Below are positions 14,136 to 15,234 of a stretch of 15,234 bases of DNA, piece after piece. This DNA comes from Bacillota bacterium (lineage in GTDB: Bacteria; Bacillota; Clostridia; Oscillospirales; Oscillospiraceae), in assembly GCA_029268085.1 (NCBI GenBank), contig JAJUHD010000042.1, positions 1-15,234 on the forward strand, given 5' to 3'. The notes beneath the pieces are model-generated. The model was not told where the DNA came from. It saw nothing but the letters and a program-made list of their open reading frames with translations, and did no database searches. Each line of letters starts with the position of its first letter. The first letter of the stretch is position 1. The translations under genes were made by a program, and so were the position numbers.

Positions 14136-15053
14136 ATGGCATTTACCGCTAAAGATGTTCAGACTCTGCGAGAGACTACCGGAGTCGGCATGATGGACTG
14201 CAAAAAGGCCCTCACCGCCACCGACGGAGATATGGAAAAAGCTATAGAGTGGCTCCGCGAGAAGGGGCTCGCCGCATCGCAGAAGAAGGCTTCGCGCATA
14301 GCGGCCGAGGGAATGGCTTACGCCGCAGTAATAGACGGCGTCGGCGTGGCCGTCGAGGTCAATTCCGAGACCGATTTCGTTGGAAAGAACGAGAAATTCG
14401 TAGCGTTTGTCAAAGGAGTCGCCGAGACTATCGCGAAGGGCAATCCTTCGGACGTGGACGCGCTCATGGACATGAAATATGCAGGCACCGATCTGACGGT
14501 CGCCCAGCAGCAGCAGGAGATGGTGCTCGTCATCGGCGAGAACATCAGAGTACGCCGCTTCCGCCGCTTCGACAAGGGCGTTTCCGTGCCCTATATCCAT
14601 GCGGGCGGCAAGATAGGCGTAATTGTGAATCTTGAGGTTAGCGGCGGCATCGAGGAAAAGGTAACCGAGCTCGGCAAGGACCTCGCGATGCAGATAGCGG
14701 CTCTCAACCCCCTGTTCCTTGACAAATCCCAGGTGGACCAGGCCACCCTCGACAAGGAAAAGGAAATACTGATGATTCAGGCGAAAAACGACCCGAAGAA
14801 CGCGAACAAGCCAGAGGCGATAATCGAGAAGATGGTTTCGGGCCGAATCGGCAAGTACTATAAGGAAAACTGCCTTATGCAGCAGGATTTTGTAAAGGAT
14901 CCCGCGGTGAGCGTCGAGCAGTATGTCGCTTTCGTTGCAAAGCAGCTAGGCGGAACGATAGCCCTCAGGGATGCAGTTCGTTTTGAAAAGGGCGAGGGCA
15001 TCGAGAAGAAGGAAGAAAACTTCGCGGACGAAATCGCGAAAATGATAAATTAA
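14136..15053 (+). CDS. tsf: Elongation factor Ts
   Basis: 305 residues. Nucleotide exchange factor that regenerates EF-Tu-GTP. The N-terminal UBA-like domain is at 1-45 (VQTLRETTGVGMMDCKKAL, AIEWLREKGL), the catalytic TDFV loop at 79-82 (NSETDFVGKNE), and a two-part core domain follows, including YIHAGGKIGVIVNLE. The ATG follows GGAAGG. It ends in FADEIAKMIN and is followed at once by a stem-loop and then repeat copy 3. Confidence 0.97.
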   Translation: MAFTAKDVQTLRETTGVGMMDCKKALTATDGDMEKAIEWLREKGLAASQKKASRIAAEGMAYAAVIDGVGVAVEVNSETDFVGKNEKFVAFVKGVAETIAKGNPSDVDALMDMKYAGTDLTVAQQQQEMVLVIGENIRVRRFRRFDKGVSVPYIHAGGKIGVIVNLEVSGGIEEKVTELGKDLAMQIAALNPLFLDKSQVDQATLDKEKEILMIQAKNDPKNANKPEAIIEKMVSGRIGKYYKENCLMQQDFVKDPAVSVEQYVAFVAKQLGGTIALRDAVRFEKGEGIEKKEENFADEIAKMIN

Positions 15054-15067
15054 CAGAAACCATAGAC

Positions 15068-15095
15068 GCGCAGGAGAAGCAGGCTTCTCCTGCGC
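15068..15095 (+). terminator. Stem of the tsf terminator, without its T-tract
   Basis: Perfect 12-bp stem GCGCAGGAGAAG (15068-15079) and CTTCTCCTGCGC (15084-15095) with loop CAGG. Instead of a T-run it is followed directly by the right end of repeat copy 3 (TCAGCTTGTCG), matching a terminator interrupted by the insertion. Confidence 0.75.
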
Positions 15096-15234
15096 TCAGC
15101 TTGTCGAAGAATTTGTTTACAGCAAGAAAGCCTCGCAGAATTTCCGCCACGAATGGCGGAAAAAAGTCAAATCTGTCATTTCCGGCGGCGTGTACGTCGG
15201 AAATGACACCTCTCATGACGGGCGCGGCAGAGCG
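15096..15234 (-). repeat. Dispersed hairpin-rich repeat, copy 3 (inverted, cut by window end)
   Basis: The reverse complement matches 6071-6209 of the complete copy and, over the shared ~121 bases, copy 1 with about six differences by eye. It keeps the perfect GTCATTTCCG/CGGAAATGAC pair and the TTCCGCC/GGCGGAA hairpin. It is oriented so that its right end faces the tsf terminator stem, as copies 1 and 2 face theirs. The window ends inside the first hairpin region. Confidence 0.92.

Noticed and set aside
1..15234. CRISPR array, tRNA or rRNA genes
   Set aside because: The dispersed repeats are far apart and lack regular spacers, and no tRNA- or rRNA-like sequence was recognised.

Overview
The window reads as a piece of a spore-forming, anaerobic, acetogen-type member of the Clostridia (Bacillota). 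It carries the sporulation genes spoIIGA, sigE and sigG next to a nickel carbon monoxide dehydrogenase / acetyl-CoA synthase operon. Codon use is fairly GC-rich, intergenic spacers are AT-rich, and Shine-Dalgarno sequences are mostly strong. I cannot name a genus from this sequence alone.

Layout. At 1-121 is a partial copy of a dispersed, hairpin-rich repeat, followed by an intrinsic terminator. 219-1481 (+) is rarA, which converges on an unrecognised 128-residue gene (1485-1871, -). That gene is divergent from a small DUF951 gene (1940-2131, +). 2264-3864 (+) is the spoIIGA-sigE pair, overlapping by four bases and closed by a 20-bp-stem terminator. 3985-4845 (-) is a Gln/Pro-repeat, Cys/Arg/Tyr-rich protein that may be a spore coat component. 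5065-5976 (+) is a ketopantoate-reductase-family gene. Its terminator has been split by a complete copy of the repeat (6019-6209), with a 26-bp duplication of the terminator stem-loop. 6343-7113 (+) is sigG. 7200-12135 (-) is the carbonyl-branch operon, transcribed cooS, cooC, a 38-codon small ORF, acsB. 12544-12804 (+) is a YlmC/YmxH-family sporulation gene. 13352-15053 (+) is rpsB-tsf behind a good promoter and a structured leader. 15096-15234 is a third, inverted copy of the repeat, directly abutting the tsf terminator stem.

How the genes work together. SpoIIGA is the membrane protease that activates pro-SigmaE in the mother cell; SigmaG acts later in the forespore; the coat-like protein and the YmxH-family protein fit a sporulation context. 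CooS (CO2/CO interconversion), CooC (nickel-insertion ATPase) and AcsB (acetyl-CoA assembly at cluster A) form the carbonyl-branch core of the Wood-Ljungdahl pathway. All visible metal ligands of CooS and AcsB are present. The corrinoid protein (acsC/acsD), the methyltransferase (acsE) and the methyl-branch genes are not in this window.

The most unusual feature is the repeat. All three visible copies sit directly against an intrinsic-terminator stem-loop on the same (right-hand) side of the element. The one complete copy is bracketed by two exact copies of the terminator hairpin. This points to a small non-coding mobile element that targets terminators. Both window edges fall inside copies of it, so the edges may simply be assembly breaks.
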